Assembly (NCBI GenBank): GCA_030746435.1
Contig: JASLMV010000013.1
Location: forward strand, 23,640-87,639
DNA length: 64,000 bases
DNA from: Gammaproteobacteria bacterium
GTDB lineage: Bacteria; Pseudomonadota; Gammaproteobacteria; Steroidobacterales; GCA-2729495
Direction of reading: 5' to 3'
Shown: piece after piece, positions 1-8,097 of the stretch
Position numbering within the stretch: the stretch's first letter is position 1
Layout of the letters: each line of letters opens with the position of its first letter
Translations under genes and position numbers: made by a program
The notes under the pieces: generated by a model
Told to the model about the DNA's origin: nothing
Database searches by the model: none
What the model saw: the letters and a program-made list of their open reading frames with translations, nothing else

Positions 1-255
1 AAACCAATATTGCTGGGGGTGCGTGGCGAGAGCGCCGACATCGTCGTGAACCAGACCAGGAGCGGCATTGCCTTTACACCCGAAGACGCACCGGCACTGC
101 TTGGGCATCTCGAAGCATTACGTGATGATCCGGACCGCTGTGCGGAGCTGGGCCGGAACGGGCGCAGCGCCGTCGAAACCAGCTTCAGGCGGTCTGAGCT
201 CGCCGCCCGGATGCTGGCGGCAATCGAAGCGCTGGATCCCGCGTTACCAGACTGA
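1..255 (+). CDS. Glycosyltransferase family 4-like, C-terminal end (partial)
   Basis: The open frame enters from the left edge and ends at TGA 253-255, so only about 84 C-terminal residues are present. They read as the end of a GT-B glycosyltransferase: a KPILLGVRGE-like strand, an ESADIV stretch matching the nucleotide-sugar-binding region, a GIAF segment, then the usual C-terminal helices with repeated L, A and R residues. This matches WbuB-like group 1 (GT4) enzymes that add sugars to surface polysaccharides. The sugar and acceptor cannot be told from this fragment. Confidence 0.7.
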   Translation, partial: KPILLGVRGESADIVVNQTRSGIAFTPEDAPALLGHLEALRDDPDRCAELGRNGRSAVETSFRRSELAARMLAAIEALDPALPD

Positions 256-392
256 TTGCCGCAAAGCGCCGCCGGCCTGGCGCGCAGCGATGCTGCACTG
301 TAAAAAGGCTGGTTTCGGTCCATACTTCCCTGACTAGACCTAGCAGCATCAGTGAGTTATGGTGCTTACTTCTTGGTTTACGTGACCGGGAA

Positions 393-2780
393 ATGGAACT
401 GGACGTTGCACTACGGAAGGGATTTCGTCTGGGCGATTGGGAAATCAGACCAATCGAGGGCTTGGTTACCGGCCCGCAGGGAGCGCGGCATCTACAGCCC
501 AAGACCATAGACGTACTCGTGTGCCTGGCCGCATCCAATGGCCAGGTAGTAACCCGCGATGAGCTTATCGCCCGGGTATGGGGCGGCAATGCCGTCGCCG
601 ATGAACCGCTGACCCGCTGCATTCATGAAATTCGCCGCGGGCTTAATGACCAGCGCGAGCAGCCCACCTATATACAGACCATCCCGAAACGTGGCTATCG
701 CTTGCTGGTTCCGGTCGAGGAACTCGATGCCACGCGCAATCCGGCGACCATTCCACCCGAACCACCCGTCAACCTTTTCTGGCAGGTTACCCGCCAGCGA
801 GTCCTGTGGGTCGGGGCGGTGTATGCGGTGCTTGCATGGGTTTTCGTGCAATTGGCCCGCTATGCAGAAGAGATCGCAAGTGTCGACCAGTTGCCGCCCG
901 CCTGGTTGATGCCTGCACTGGTCATCACGTTGTTGCTTGGTTTCCCGGTTGCGGTTTTCTTCGCGTGGGTCAAACAACTCAAGTTCGATGCAGACGGACC
1001 GGTTGGTCGTAGTATCCCGGGCATGTTTTCATTACTGTGGTCGCGACGCGGAGTCGACCTGGTGCTGGTAACGCTGGTTATCTCGGTTCTGGCGGGGATG
1101 GCCTTCGATATCGTGCCACCGAGTGTAGGCCGGGCGAACGGATTCGCGACATACAGTATTGCCGTGGTCCCCTTCGACAGCGGTCAGGAACCGGCCGAGG
1201 ATAACTGGCTCGGCGAGGGTTTCGCCGATGACCTGCGCAGCCGTCTGGATTCCTACGAATACCTTGATGTGAGCAGCCGCACCGCTTCATTTCGGGATTC
1301 GCTGCAGCAACTCGATGCGCAGCAAATAGGCAAGGAACTCGGTGTCCAGTACCTGCTGCAGGGGTGGGTAATCGGGACTCTGGATGGCCCCGGTTTTGGC
1401 GACCACAACACTATTCGCGTTAATGCCCGTTTGCTGGATACGGTGACCGGTTTTGAAATCTGGTCGGAATCATTTAACCGCGACGCATCCCGTTTGTTCG
1501 ACCTCCAGCAGGAAATAAGCCGGCGCGTTGTGGTGTCACTCGGTCTTAGCGATTCACCGCGACAGGCCTCGGATGCGATGGGCAATCCGCGTATCGATGT
1601 TGCGGCTTACGACAGCTACCTTCGCGGCCTCAATCAATTGCGCAAAGCAGACAGTGTTGCGCGTGCCTCCCTGGCCGCCCAGTTTTTCCGGCACGCACTC
1701 GCAGCAGATGCCCGCATGCCGATGGCACGGAATGGCCTTTGCCGGGCGTACGTAAGGGAACTGGAGCTGGGCGGATCCGATCAGGTTTATGGCGCGGCGA
1801 ACAGTGCCTGTGCAGAAGCCCTGTTGCAAAGTCCGGTCTCACCTGCATCGCACCTTGCGCTGGGTGATTTCTACTTTGTTACGGGCCACCCCAAGCAGGC
1901 CGTTAAGGAATACGAGTGGGTTACCGACAAGAGTCCGGATAACGTCGATGCGTGGCTGGGCATGGCCAGGGTGTTCGAATCTCTGGCGCTGCCCGTAGAT
2001 GCAGAGCGCGCCTATCAGACCGGTCTCGGGGTTCAGCCCGATAACACGGATATACAGGAAGCGTATGTTGCGTTCCTGCTGGCCGAGGGTCACTACGCGG
2101 ATGCAGTGAACGTGGCCCGCAAGCTCGTCATGCTCGACCGGGAGAGGGTGCAGGCTTACGATTATCTTGCGACCGCGCTCTTTATGACGGGTAAATTCGA
2201 GGCCTCGATTCAGGCAAGCCGTCAGGTTATCAGCCGCGATCCCACCCGTGCGATTGCGGTAAAGAATATCGCGCAGAGCTACTACTATCTTGAGCGTTTC
2301 GACAGGGCGGTCGCTATTTACAGGCAGGCCGCGAGGTTTCTGCCGGACGATCACTACGTAATGGGCCTGCTGGCTACCGCCTATGCTCAACTCGACGGCG
2401 ACGAGTCGACTACCGAGGCCCTTAAGGCTTTCCTCCGGGCTCGCCGGCTCGCTGAGCGAGAGCTGCAGTCGAACCCGGATGAGGCGGTTACCATAGTCAA
2501 CCTTGCCTACTATTGTGCCGCGCTGGACGATAAATTCTGCGCCGGCAGATACCTGGCCGATGCGCTGCAGATGGCCCCGGATGATGTCCGGGTCCATTAC
2601 GGTGCAGCACTGGTCCACATGCAGATGGGCGACACAGCAGCCGCATCTGCTGCAACGGCGCGGGCATTGCGGATGGGCTATCCGCAGGTCCTGATACTGA
2701 CAGACCCGCTGCTGGCCACAGTCTGGTCCGAACGACGCTTCGTCACAGCCCGGCTCTCGGAGCTGTTTACCGTCCAATAG
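393..2780 (+). CDS. CadC/ToxR-like membrane regulator with winged helix, TolB-like domain and TPRs
   Basis: This 795-residue protein has an N-terminal OmpR-type winged helix (about residues 10-105) ending in the typical IPKRGYRLL segment. Three likely membrane helices follow (about 135-155, 170-195, 215-240). Then comes a TolB/FlgO-like module beginning near SIAVVPF, and a C-terminal half of repeated helices read as tetratricopeptide repeats. The family anchors a DNA-binding domain in the inner membrane and senses through the C-terminal part. Three helices rather than one is unlike classical CadC, but this layout is common in environmental gammaproteobacteria. The ATG at 393 follows a 137-base gap after the glycosyltransferase. 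No target gene can be assigned; the co-directional small-ORF chain downstream is a candidate. Confidence 0.85.
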   Translation: MELDVALRKGFRLGDWEIRPIEGLVTGPQGARHLQPKTIDVLVCLAASNGQVVTRDELIARVWGGNAVADEPLTRCIHEIRRGLNDQREQPTYIQTIPKRGYRLLVPVEELDATRNPATIPPEPPVNLFWQVTRQRVLWVGAVYAVLAWVFVQLARYAEEIASVDQLPPAWLMPALVITLLLGFPVAVFFAWVKQLKFDADGPVGRSIPGMFSLLWSRRGVDLVLVTLVISVLAGMAFDIVPPSVGRANGFATYSIAVVPFDSGQEPAEDNWLGEGFADDLRSRLDSYEYLDVSSRTASFRDSLQQLDAQQIGKELGVQYLLQGWVIGTLDGPGFGDHNTIRVNARLLDTVTGFEIWSESFNRDASRLFDLQQEISRRVVVSLGLSDSPRQASDAMGNPRIDVAAYDSYLRGLNQLRKADSVARASLAAQFFRHALAADARMPMARNGLCRAYVRELELGGSDQVYGAANSACAEALLQSPVSPASHLALGDFYFVTGHPKQAVKEYEWVTDKSPDNVDAWLGMARVFESLALPVDAERAYQTGLGVQPDNTDIQEAYVAFLLAEGHYADAVNVARKLVMLDRERVQAYDYLATALFMTGKFEASIQASRQVISRDPTRAIAVKNIAQSYYYLERFDRAVAIYRQAARFLPDDHYVMGLLATAYAQLDGDESTTEALKAFLRARRLAERELQSNPDEAVTIVNLAYYCAALDDKFCAGRYLADALQMAPDDVRVHYGAALVHMQMGDTAAASAATARALRMGYPQVLILTDPLLATVWSERRFVTARLSELFTVQ

Positions 2781-2889
2781 TTACCATATCTGGGCAGCCA
2801 GACCCATAAAGGGTTCTATAAATAAAAAAATAAGGGAAAAGCAAGCTCTCCATCAGCCAAATCCACCCTGATTTCTCCACTGTGGCGGT

Positions 2890-2920
2890 GCCTGACGGGC
2901 GTTCGATAAGTTCGTCAGGC
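2890..2920 (+). other. Leader hairpin in the gap before the small-ORF chain
   Basis: The gap 2781-2996 holds no gene. Within it GCCTGACG (2890-2897) pairs perfectly with CGTCAGGC (2913-2920) across a 15-base loop. No run of T follows, so it is not a standard terminator; it lies about 75 bases before the first small start codon. Just after the regulator stop there is only a weak ACCC/GGGT stem in A-rich sequence. Confidence 0.4.
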
Positions 2921-2996
2921 CGGCAGACCCCGGTAAGCAGAAACAACTTTAAGCCGGTACGCCTGACCGAGAACAAGAATCACGAGGAGCAGGAAA

Positions 2997-3116
2997 ATGA
3001 CAACGGCAATATTCAAGAAGGAACCTGTCCGTGGTCTCATCTACTACATAGTGATGATTAGTAACTCTGCGGGTATTACATATCTCATATACCTCTACAT
3101 GAACGGCTTGATATGA
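2997..3116 (+). CDS. Small single-span membrane protein (39 aa), unrecognised
   Basis: The ATG at 2997 is preceded by a strong GAGGAG site (2984-2989) at good spacing. The product has 39 residues: a short basic N-terminus (FKKEPVR) and one hydrophobic segment from about residue 13 to 38, rich in Ile, Tyr and Leu, which would span the inner membrane. Its last bases form an ATGA overlap with the next ORF, so translation is probably coupled. I recognise no family. The good ribosome-binding site, TM-like composition and tight overlaps argue it is real; coding conservation is untested. Confidence 0.6.
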   Translation: MTTAIFKKEPVRGLIYYIVMISNSAGITYLIYLYMNGLI

Positions 3117-3271
3117 GAGCGCTGGCCGACCGGGCCGGCAGGTTGTTTACCAGCGTGCCGGTCCGGCTTGCCTGTTTCAGCTTCTTATGCTCCCGGGGTA
3201 TTCCACACTATGCACAGGCAGCGGTTGCGACTAGAACGCACAAAACAACTATAAAGTTGCAGCCTGAATGA
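3113..3271 (+). CDS. Small protein (52 aa), unrecognised, coupled at both ends
   Basis: This 52-codon frame starts at ATG 3113 inside the ATGA that ends the preceding ORF, and stops at TGA 3269-3271 inside the ATGA that starts the MBL-fold gene. It has no ribosome-binding site of its own, as expected for translational coupling. The product is basic (many Arg) with two cysteines in a moderately hydrophobic stretch (about residues 16-38) and a polar Thr/Lys tail. No family is recognised. It could be a bridging frame that carries ribosomes to the downstream gene rather than a functional protein. Confidence 0.45.
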   Translation: MRALADRAGRLFTSVPVRLACFSFLCSRGIPHYAQAAVATRTHKTTIKLQPE

Positions 3272-4680
3272 ATTTTCAAATCCTGTCACATGCGTCGCTC
3301 GTGGTCCGGGCAGCCGGCACCACGTTGCTAATCGACCCCTGGATACTGGGCAGTTGCTACTGGCGTTCATGGTGGAACTATCCGCCGGTGGACCCGGCGC
3401 TAATGGATGGCCTGCAGCCGGACGCCATCTATCTGAGCCATGTGCACTGGGATTATTTTCACGGTCCCACCCTGAAAAAGTTCCCGCGCGATACACATAT
3501 TTATATTCCTTACGAACGGTCGCCCCGCGTGCGGCGCGACCTGTTACGGCTGGGTTTCAAAAATATCCGGGAGCTCGACCACGGAGCAGGAGTTAAACTT
3601 GCCGACGATTTCCGCATCACTTCATATCAGTTTGCCTCGCCGTGGGGCGACAGTGCGCTGATAATTGAGGCGGAGGGCGTCACGCTTTTTGATGCCAACG
3701 ATAGCAAGCTTATGGGTGCGCCGTTGAGGCAGATCCTCAAACGCCATGGCGCTATTGATTTTGCGTTCCGCAACCACAGCTCTGCCAACGACCGGATTTG
3801 CACACAGTACACGGACGACGATGAGGAATATACGGAAGATCCGACGCAATACATAGATTCCTTCATGTGGTTCATGAACAAGGTGCAGCCTAAATACGCG
3901 ATTCCTTTCGCGAGTAGCTGCTGTCACCTGCATCGTGATGTGTACAACCTGAACAGTTTTGTCATGACGCCCTCGCTGGTAAAGGAGCGTATAGACGAAC
4001 AGGGCGGGCTCGTCGCTTCAGAGCTGAAGATTATGCTGAGTGGCGATTCGTGGGATTCCGGGGACGGGTTCAGTATCGCCGAACACACCTGGTTCAGCGA
4101 CCGGGAAGCGCACCTGGAGCAATACCGGGAACAGGTTGCAGATAAGCTCGAGCAGACCTATGCCAAAGAAGACAGCATCGATATCCAGCTTAAGGACTTC
4201 GAGCACTTCTTCCGTAAGTTTTTTGCAGCGGTGCCCGGGTTCCGCAAGCGGGCGCTTCGCGATAAGCCGCTGGCTTTCTGCGCAACCACGAGCAGCAGCC
4301 GAAAATGGTTTCTCGTAGACATGGCAGAAGAATGCGTCAGCGAGATTGATGCAGACAGCTTGCCGGAGCACGTAATCGTTTACGAAGCGCCGGCGGCGAT
4401 CCTGAAGCATGTGCTGGCGGCCAACATGTTTAGCCACGCGGGCATCAGCAAGCGGGTTATTTATCGCTGCCGCAAGGCTGATGCGCCTTACCTGGCACAG
4501 TGGAAAGTTTTGCTGGCGGCGTCTGAATATGACGCGATACCGTTGTCGCAGCTGTTTTCCTGGCGGACTTTCAAGAGTTACTGGCCGCGCTGGCGCGAGA
4601 TACTTGTATACCTGTATGTCATATGGAAGCGGCGATCAGGGCTGACCTTGCGGGAAATCGAGGCTGAGTTGCAACGCTGA
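3268..4680 (+). CDS. MBL-fold metallo-hydrolase
   Basis: A 470-residue protein of the metallo-beta-lactamase fold, in the UlaG-like branch. The N-terminus forms the first beta layer (SLVVRAAGTTLLIDPW) and the metal motif HxHxDxxH is intact: His58, His60, Asp62, His65. Further possible ligands lie in GDSALIIEAEG and in a Cys/His-rich segment near residue 215 (SSCCHLHRDV). The last 160 or so residues are an added alpha/beta region I do not recognise. The start overlaps the preceding small ORF by ATGA and lacks its own ribosome-binding site. The alpha/beta hydrolase follows after 12 bases, so the two enzymes probably share a transcript. The substrate is unknown. Confidence 0.8.
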   Translation: MNFQILSHASLVVRAAGTTLLIDPWILGSCYWRSWWNYPPVDPALMDGLQPDAIYLSHVHWDYFHGPTLKKFPRDTHIYIPYERSPRVRRDLLRLGFKNIRELDHGAGVKLADDFRITSYQFASPWGDSALIIEAEGVTLFDANDSKLMGAPLRQILKRHGAIDFAFRNHSSANDRICTQYTDDDEEYTEDPTQYIDSFMWFMNKVQPKYAIPFASSCCHLHRDVYNLNSFVMTPSLVKERIDEQGGLVASELKIMLSGDSWDSGDGFSIAEHTWFSDREAHLEQYREQVADKLEQTYAKEDSIDIQLKDFEHFFRKFFAAVPGFRKRALRDKPLAFCATTSSSRKWFLVDMAEECVSEIDADSLPEHVIVYEAPAAILKHVLAANMFSHAGISKRVIYRCRKADAPYLAQWKVLLAASEYDAIPLSQLFSWRTFKSYWPRWREILVYLYVIWKRRSGLTLREIEAELQR

Positions 4681-4692
4681 TGCATTAAATCA

Positions 4693-5595
4693 ATGCAAGG
4701 GTTGTCTCTCAAACAGAAGATCGGAGTCCGGCTTATCCGGATTGTTTCTGCTTCGGTGTTTGGTTACCTGGCATTTAAGAAGCGCGGCATACAGGTCGAC
4801 CGCCAGGAATTTCATTACGGTGAGCACCGCGACGAGCGGCTGGATTTACAGCGACCGCGTGAAGGTACCCCGGCCAGGGACACCGCGATCATTTATATGC
4901 ATGGCGGTGGCTGGATAGCTTGTGGCAAGAAGTACTATCCGGCCGACCTGCAGTTTCTGTGCGATGCAGGGTTTACGGTATTCAATGTCGAGTATCCACT
5001 GGCGCCGGAGCATCCGAATCCACTGCTGCTGCAGTCAATATTGCGCGCTGCCGCATGGATAAAGCAGGAATACCCGGAATTCAAAAGTGTGCACATGATG
5101 GGCGATTCTGCGGGCGCGAACCTGTCCGCGATGTATGCGGTGCTGTGGGCCAACCCGGAGCTGATGCCGCCCCTGGCCGGTGAGTTCGGGAAAGACGAAT
5201 TGCCGGAGCCCGCGAGCGTCGTTTCCATGTACGGGCTGCTGGACCGCGAAACGCTGCTGGGCGACAACCCTGACGAGATCGGCGCCGTGCCCAGGCTGTT
5301 TATGCAAGGTTACGGTGGCGTCGAGACCTTAAAGCCCGGCCCGATTGTGCCTTCGGGCGCCATCACGCCGATGGATCTCAAGTGGGCGAATCATCCGCCG
5401 TGTTTTCTTGGTGTCGGCGATATCGATTTCCTGGTTGAGTCGTCGGCACGTTATGCGACGGAACTCGGGCAGAGAAATATTGCCTTTACGCACAAAATCT
5501 ATCCCGGCGCACCGCACGGCTTTTTCAACTATAACCATGAGCAAACGCCGCAGCTCAAGCAGGACGTGCTTGAGTTTTTGGAAGGCGTCGGCTGA
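4693..5595 (+). CDS. Alpha/beta hydrolase, hormone-sensitive-lipase-like esterase
   Basis: A 300-residue hydrolase of the HSL (type IV) esterase family. The oxyanion motif HGGGW is at residues 70-74, the nucleophile elbow GDSAG at 137-141 (Ser139), the acid lies in VGDIDFL (about 242-247), and the catalytic histidine is His275 in GAPHGF. The N-terminus is mildly hydrophobic without a clear cleavage site. It follows the MBL hydrolase by 12 bases and likely belongs to the same operon. Members cleave short acyl or acetyl esters; the true substrate cannot be read from the sequence. Confidence 0.85.
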   Translation: MQGLSLKQKIGVRLIRIVSASVFGYLAFKKRGIQVDRQEFHYGEHRDERLDLQRPREGTPARDTAIIYMHGGGWIACGKKYYPADLQFLCDAGFTVFNVEYPLAPEHPNPLLLQSILRAAAWIKQEYPEFKSVHMMGDSAGANLSAMYAVLWANPELMPPLAGEFGKDELPEPASVVSMYGLLDRETLLGDNPDEIGAVPRLFMQGYGGVETLKPGPIVPSGAITPMDLKWANHPPCFLGVGDIDFLVESSARYATELGQRNIAFTHKIYPGAPHGFFNYNHEQTPQLKQDVLEFLEGVG

Positions 5596-5633
5596 AATTA
5601 AGTCTTGCCAGCCATTACCGGATAACAGGCCTG

Positions 5634-6932
5634 CTAGGCCCTGTACCCATATTTAGCGAAGATCTTCTCGTCGTAGACGTAACCGTAACCCGGGCCCTCC
5701 GGTAGTTCGTACACACCGTCTTTCACCTTGTTCTGGTTTTCGATCATCTGCCAGAAGAACGGGTCCATGTCGGGTATGTAAACTTCCACGCCGTGTTTAA
5801 CCCCGTCGGGCGTTGCCGCCATCAGGTGCGCGGCCATCTGCGGCTGCTGGTGCACCGACATCTCCACCCCGAAGGCCTGCGCCAGCCCGTAGACTTTGCG
5901 CCATGCAGTTGGGCCGCAGGCATAACCCGGGTCGTAGTTGCAAACGTCGATTGCGTTGTCAGTCATCAGGTAACGCGCGCCGTCGATAGTGAGTTCTGAC
6001 TGGCCGGCACAAATGGGCAGACCCGTGGCCGAGCGCACCCGGGCCATATCCAAACGTCGGCGGCAGGGCTCTTCGAACCAGCGCAGGTCCAGGTCCTGTA
6101 CGCGCCGACCGAAATCGATGGCCTGGTCTACGTCCCAGCGCTGGTTTGCGTCGGCCTGGAGCAGAAAATCGGGGCCGACGGCCTCACGAACGATGCGCAC
6201 CCACTCCGCATCCTCGGCCGGCGTGAACGGCGGACGGGCAGGTTTGAGTTTCACGCCGCCGAAGCCCATATCGATGAGTTCGGCCATGTGCGCGCCGAAT
6301 TTTTTGGCATCGTAATTGGCGCCGGGATGACGGTAACGCTGATCGAAGGAGATCGCCGGCAATACATTCGTGTGAGCACCCCACATCTTGTAACAGGGTG
6401 CACCGTATGCCTTGCCGACTGTATCCCAGAGCGCATTATCAACTGCGGCGAGTGCGCGCGTGAACTGCGGGAGGACCGAATTACCGGTCCCGCGACCGAA
6501 CTCGCGATCGAGCACGTACCAGGCGCGTTGCCAGCAGGCTTCGATCTGCAGCGCGTCCATGCCGATCAGCAGGGGTTCGATGCCGTCGCGAATAATCTCA
6601 ATAACTTTGTCCCAGCTATGCCAGAAGAAAGTGTAGGCCTCGCCAACGACGCCTTCTTTCGTGTAGATGCGCACGAACAAACGGGGGAAGGCAGCACCCA
6701 TTTTCGTTCCGTCGTGCAACCAGAAGAGCTCGATCGATTCGATAACGAGAGCATCCGCCCCGGGCCTGGGAATCGGGGGTGCAACGATGGGCATCGTTGC
6801 ACTGTGCGCGCCTGCGTGCGTCATTAAAGGCATCGCTGCGCCGACCAGGCCCAGGCTACCGGCAAGCAGCTGCCTGCGGTTGATTGTTGTTGTAGGGTTG
6901 GCAACCGCGTCTTTTGGGTATGCTCGTTTCAA
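5634..6932 (-). CDS. Exported enolase-superfamily enzyme (mandelate racemase/muconate lactonizing-like)
   Basis: A 432-residue enolase-superfamily protein. The N-terminus carries a twin-arginine-like signal (NRRQLLAGSLG), unusual for a family that is mostly cytoplasmic. The catalytic region shows the KxK motif (VKLKP), metal-binding acids in LLQADANQRWD and RWFEEPCRR, a further acid region in AGQSELTIDG, and a late His in MSVHQQPQ. Such enzymes abstract a proton alpha to a carboxylate (racemisation or dehydration of sugar acids). The start used is TTG at 6932 with GGGGGA upstream, since internal ATGs would remove the signal. It converges with the esterase, with 38 bases between stops. Confidence 0.8.
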   Translation of the reverse strand: MKRAYPKDAVANPTTTINRRQLLAGSLGLVGAAMPLMTHAGAHSATMPIVAPPIPRPGADALVIESIELFWLHDGTKMGAAFPRLFVRIYTKEGVVGEAYTFFWHSWDKVIEIIRDGIEPLLIGMDALQIEACWQRAWYVLDREFGRGTGNSVLPQFTRALAAVDNALWDTVGKAYGAPCYKMWGAHTNVLPAISFDQRYRHPGANYDAKKFGAHMAELIDMGFGGVKLKPARPPFTPAEDAEWVRIVREAVGPDFLLQADANQRWDVDQAIDFGRRVQDLDLRWFEEPCRRRLDMARVRSATGLPICAGQSELTIDGARYLMTDNAIDVCNYDPGYACGPTAWRKVYGLAQAFGVEMSVHQQPQMAAHLMAATPDGVKHGVEVYIPDMDPFFWQMIENQNKVKDGVYELPEGPGYGYVYDEKIFAKYGYRA

Positions 6933-7128
6933 CGATCTGTCCCCCGGTGTACGTTGGTTTCTTTACACATTTAGCGACACATGCTGGTTAACAGCTTTGC
7001 ATAGTGCAACCGGTCATGCCGTTGCTAGTGGGGCTGTCTACCGGCACTCGGATAGCGATAAATGCTCAATTAAAACAGTCACTTGTATGATACCGGGAGG
7101 TTGCCGGAACACGGCCGGCCAAGTTCGC

Positions 7129-8010
7129 TTACTCGTCTGCGGGAACCAGGTTCTGTTTGACCTCGTTGAAGTAATTTTTATACAGATCGATGTTGTTCAG
7201 CATGAGGACATCCAGCCCCAGCGCGGCCATGCGTGCATAGGATTCCGGCCCGTCCGCCTTGTTCGTCGTAGAGGAAAAAACAAGCAGACCGTAAGCGTGC
7301 GCTTCATCAATCAATTCTTCCGAAAGCAGCCAGCGCATTACGTGAACGCCCCGGACGTTAGGGTAATCCTCCAGAACTTTCGCTATATCTTCGGGTTTCC
7401 GTGCGAGAGGTAAGAGGGGCGCTGTCGGCCAGTGCTCGACCAACCATTCCGGAATCTCGAGCCGTTCCCTGTAGCCCCCCAGGCCACCGAAACTGATAAA
7501 TATGCAGTCGCGTTCGAAACCATATTTCTCAAACAGGCGCAGGGTTTGTTCATCCGGGAGGTCCTTGGTATCCCAGTAAACGCATACCTTTCCCTGCATT
7601 ATTGCCAGGGCTTCTTCGAGCAACGGCACCCGGGTCCCGGCATATTCTTTGCCGAACCAGCTGCCGGCATCGAGCTGTCTGACTTCGTCGAAGGACAACT
7701 CTGACAATGATCCTGTGCCATCGGTGGTGCGATCAACTACGGCGTCATGCATAAGAACGGGCACGCGGTCACTTGTATAACGCACGTCCAGTTCCACGTA
7801 GTCGAAACCGAATTCGATGGCTTTCTCAATGCCGGGCAGAGTGTTTTCGGGGGCGAACTTCTCGGCCCCGCGATGTGCAACCGTCAGTATGTCGAGATTC
7901 GGTCGCCTGGTTTCAATCGGGGACCGCTCTAACTGCGGCGTGTTGTCGCATCCCGCTACAAGCAGAACAGCGACTAGAACGATGAAATATCTTGGGGAAA
8001 ATACGCGCAC
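7129..8010 (-). CDS. Glycerophosphodiester phosphodiesterase, lipoprotein form
   Basis: A 293-residue GDPD/GlpQ-family protein. The signal peptide ends in a lipobox (LLVAGC), so it should be lipid-anchored in the envelope. The core motifs HRGAEKFAPENT and ELDVRYTSDRVPVLMHD carry the usual catalytic His and metal-binding Glu/Asp. It hydrolyses glycerophosphodiesters to glycerol 3-phosphate and an alcohol. The gene is divergent from the PQQ dehydrogenase with 87 bases between starts, so promoters of both must lie there. The gap 6933-7128 to the enolase-type gene shows nothing recognisable. Confidence 0.87.
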   Translation of the reverse strand: MRVFSPRYFIVLVAVLLVAGCDNTPQLERSPIETRRPNLDILTVAHRGAEKFAPENTLPGIEKAIEFGFDYVELDVRYTSDRVPVLMHDAVVDRTTDGTGSLSELSFDEVRQLDAGSWFGKEYAGTRVPLLEEALAIMQGKVCVYWDTKDLPDEQTLRLFEKYGFERDCIFISFGGLGGYRERLEIPEWLVEHWPTAPLLPLARKPEDIAKVLEDYPNVRGVHVMRWLLSEELIDEAHAYGLLVFSSTTNKADGPESYARMAALGLDVLMLNNIDLYKNYFNEVKQNLVPADE

Positions 8011-8097
8011 AGTGCCCGGAATTCTAATTCAAAGCAGCCCCACATGCGAGAAAGCCTTATGATCGGGAAATAGAAAAACTATAAACGAGGAAAACGC

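Noticed and set aside
1839..2777. Minus-strand open frame of 312 codons
   Set aside because: Antisense to the TPR region of the CadC-like regulator; a composition effect.
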